The notes under the pieces were generated by a model. It was not told the origin of the DNA and did no database searches. It saw only the letters and a program-made list of their open reading frames with translations. Shown here in pieces: positions 13,802 to 13,802 of a stretch of DNA of 13,802 nt (positions are counted from its first letter, which is position 1; each line of letters opens with the position of its first letter). The DNA is taken from positions 1 to 13,802 of the forward strand of contig JBECLA010000012.1 in the NCBI GenBank assembly GCA_040235565.1. The letters are read 5' to 3'. Origin of the DNA: JAHEIJ01 sp040235565 (GTDB lineage Bacteria; Pseudomonadota; Gammaproteobacteria; UBA6429; Thiohalophilaceae). A program made the position numbers and the translations under genes.

Positions 13802-13802
13802 G

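Overview
The window looks like the chromosome of a gammaproteobacterium. The evidence is the divergent ispB / rplU-rpmA arrangement, a gammaproteobacterial-type octaprenyl diphosphate synthase, E. coli-like sigma70 promoters, and a CCA-encoding tRNA-Pro(CGG). The genus cannot be named from this sequence. Base composition is moderate and fairly even, and no transposase, integrase or CRISPR array is visible.

Layout. Positions 1-1076 (minus strand) hold a small unrecognised protein followed by an orphan family-3 periplasmic solute-binding protein that runs off the left edge. Positions 1077-1356 are a non-coding, hairpin-rich region containing a nested palindrome and a promoter-like segment. Positions 1357-6051 (plus strand) are the most interesting part: a compact cluster of a GT4 glycosyltransferase, a PlcP-like metallophosphoesterase, a PAP2 phosphatase and a second GT4 glycosyltransferase. 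It is followed by an OlsB-like N-acyltransferase with its own upstream array of four 11-bp direct repeats that closely match PhoB binding sites (PHO boxes). A weaker PHO-box-like site precedes the first glycosyltransferase. Together these suggest a membrane lipid-remodelling module for phosphate starvation. PlcP and PAP2 would strip phosphate from phospholipids to give diacylglycerol, the two glycosyltransferases would build mono- and diglycosyl lipids, and the OlsB-like enzyme would start an aminolipid. The function and regulation are inferred; the motifs and repeats are directly visible.

Positions 6073-8614 (minus strand) are a feoAB ferrous iron uptake operon in which FeoA is a tandem two-domain protein and FeoB has an unusual P-loop. 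Positions 8868-10529 hold pgi. It converges on an M48 lipoprotein metalloprotease (10566-11372, minus), with a hairpin terminator between them. Positions 11373-11989 contain tRNA-Pro(CGG) on the minus strand with its terminator. About 244 bp beyond lies a second copy of the last 16 nt of the tRNA (17 bp including one flanking base), then another strong terminator, then the promoter of the protease gene. Positions 11990-12958 are ispB (minus). Positions 13152-13749 are rplU-rpmA (plus), each side of the divergent region having a good sigma70 promoter. A textbook terminator closes the window.
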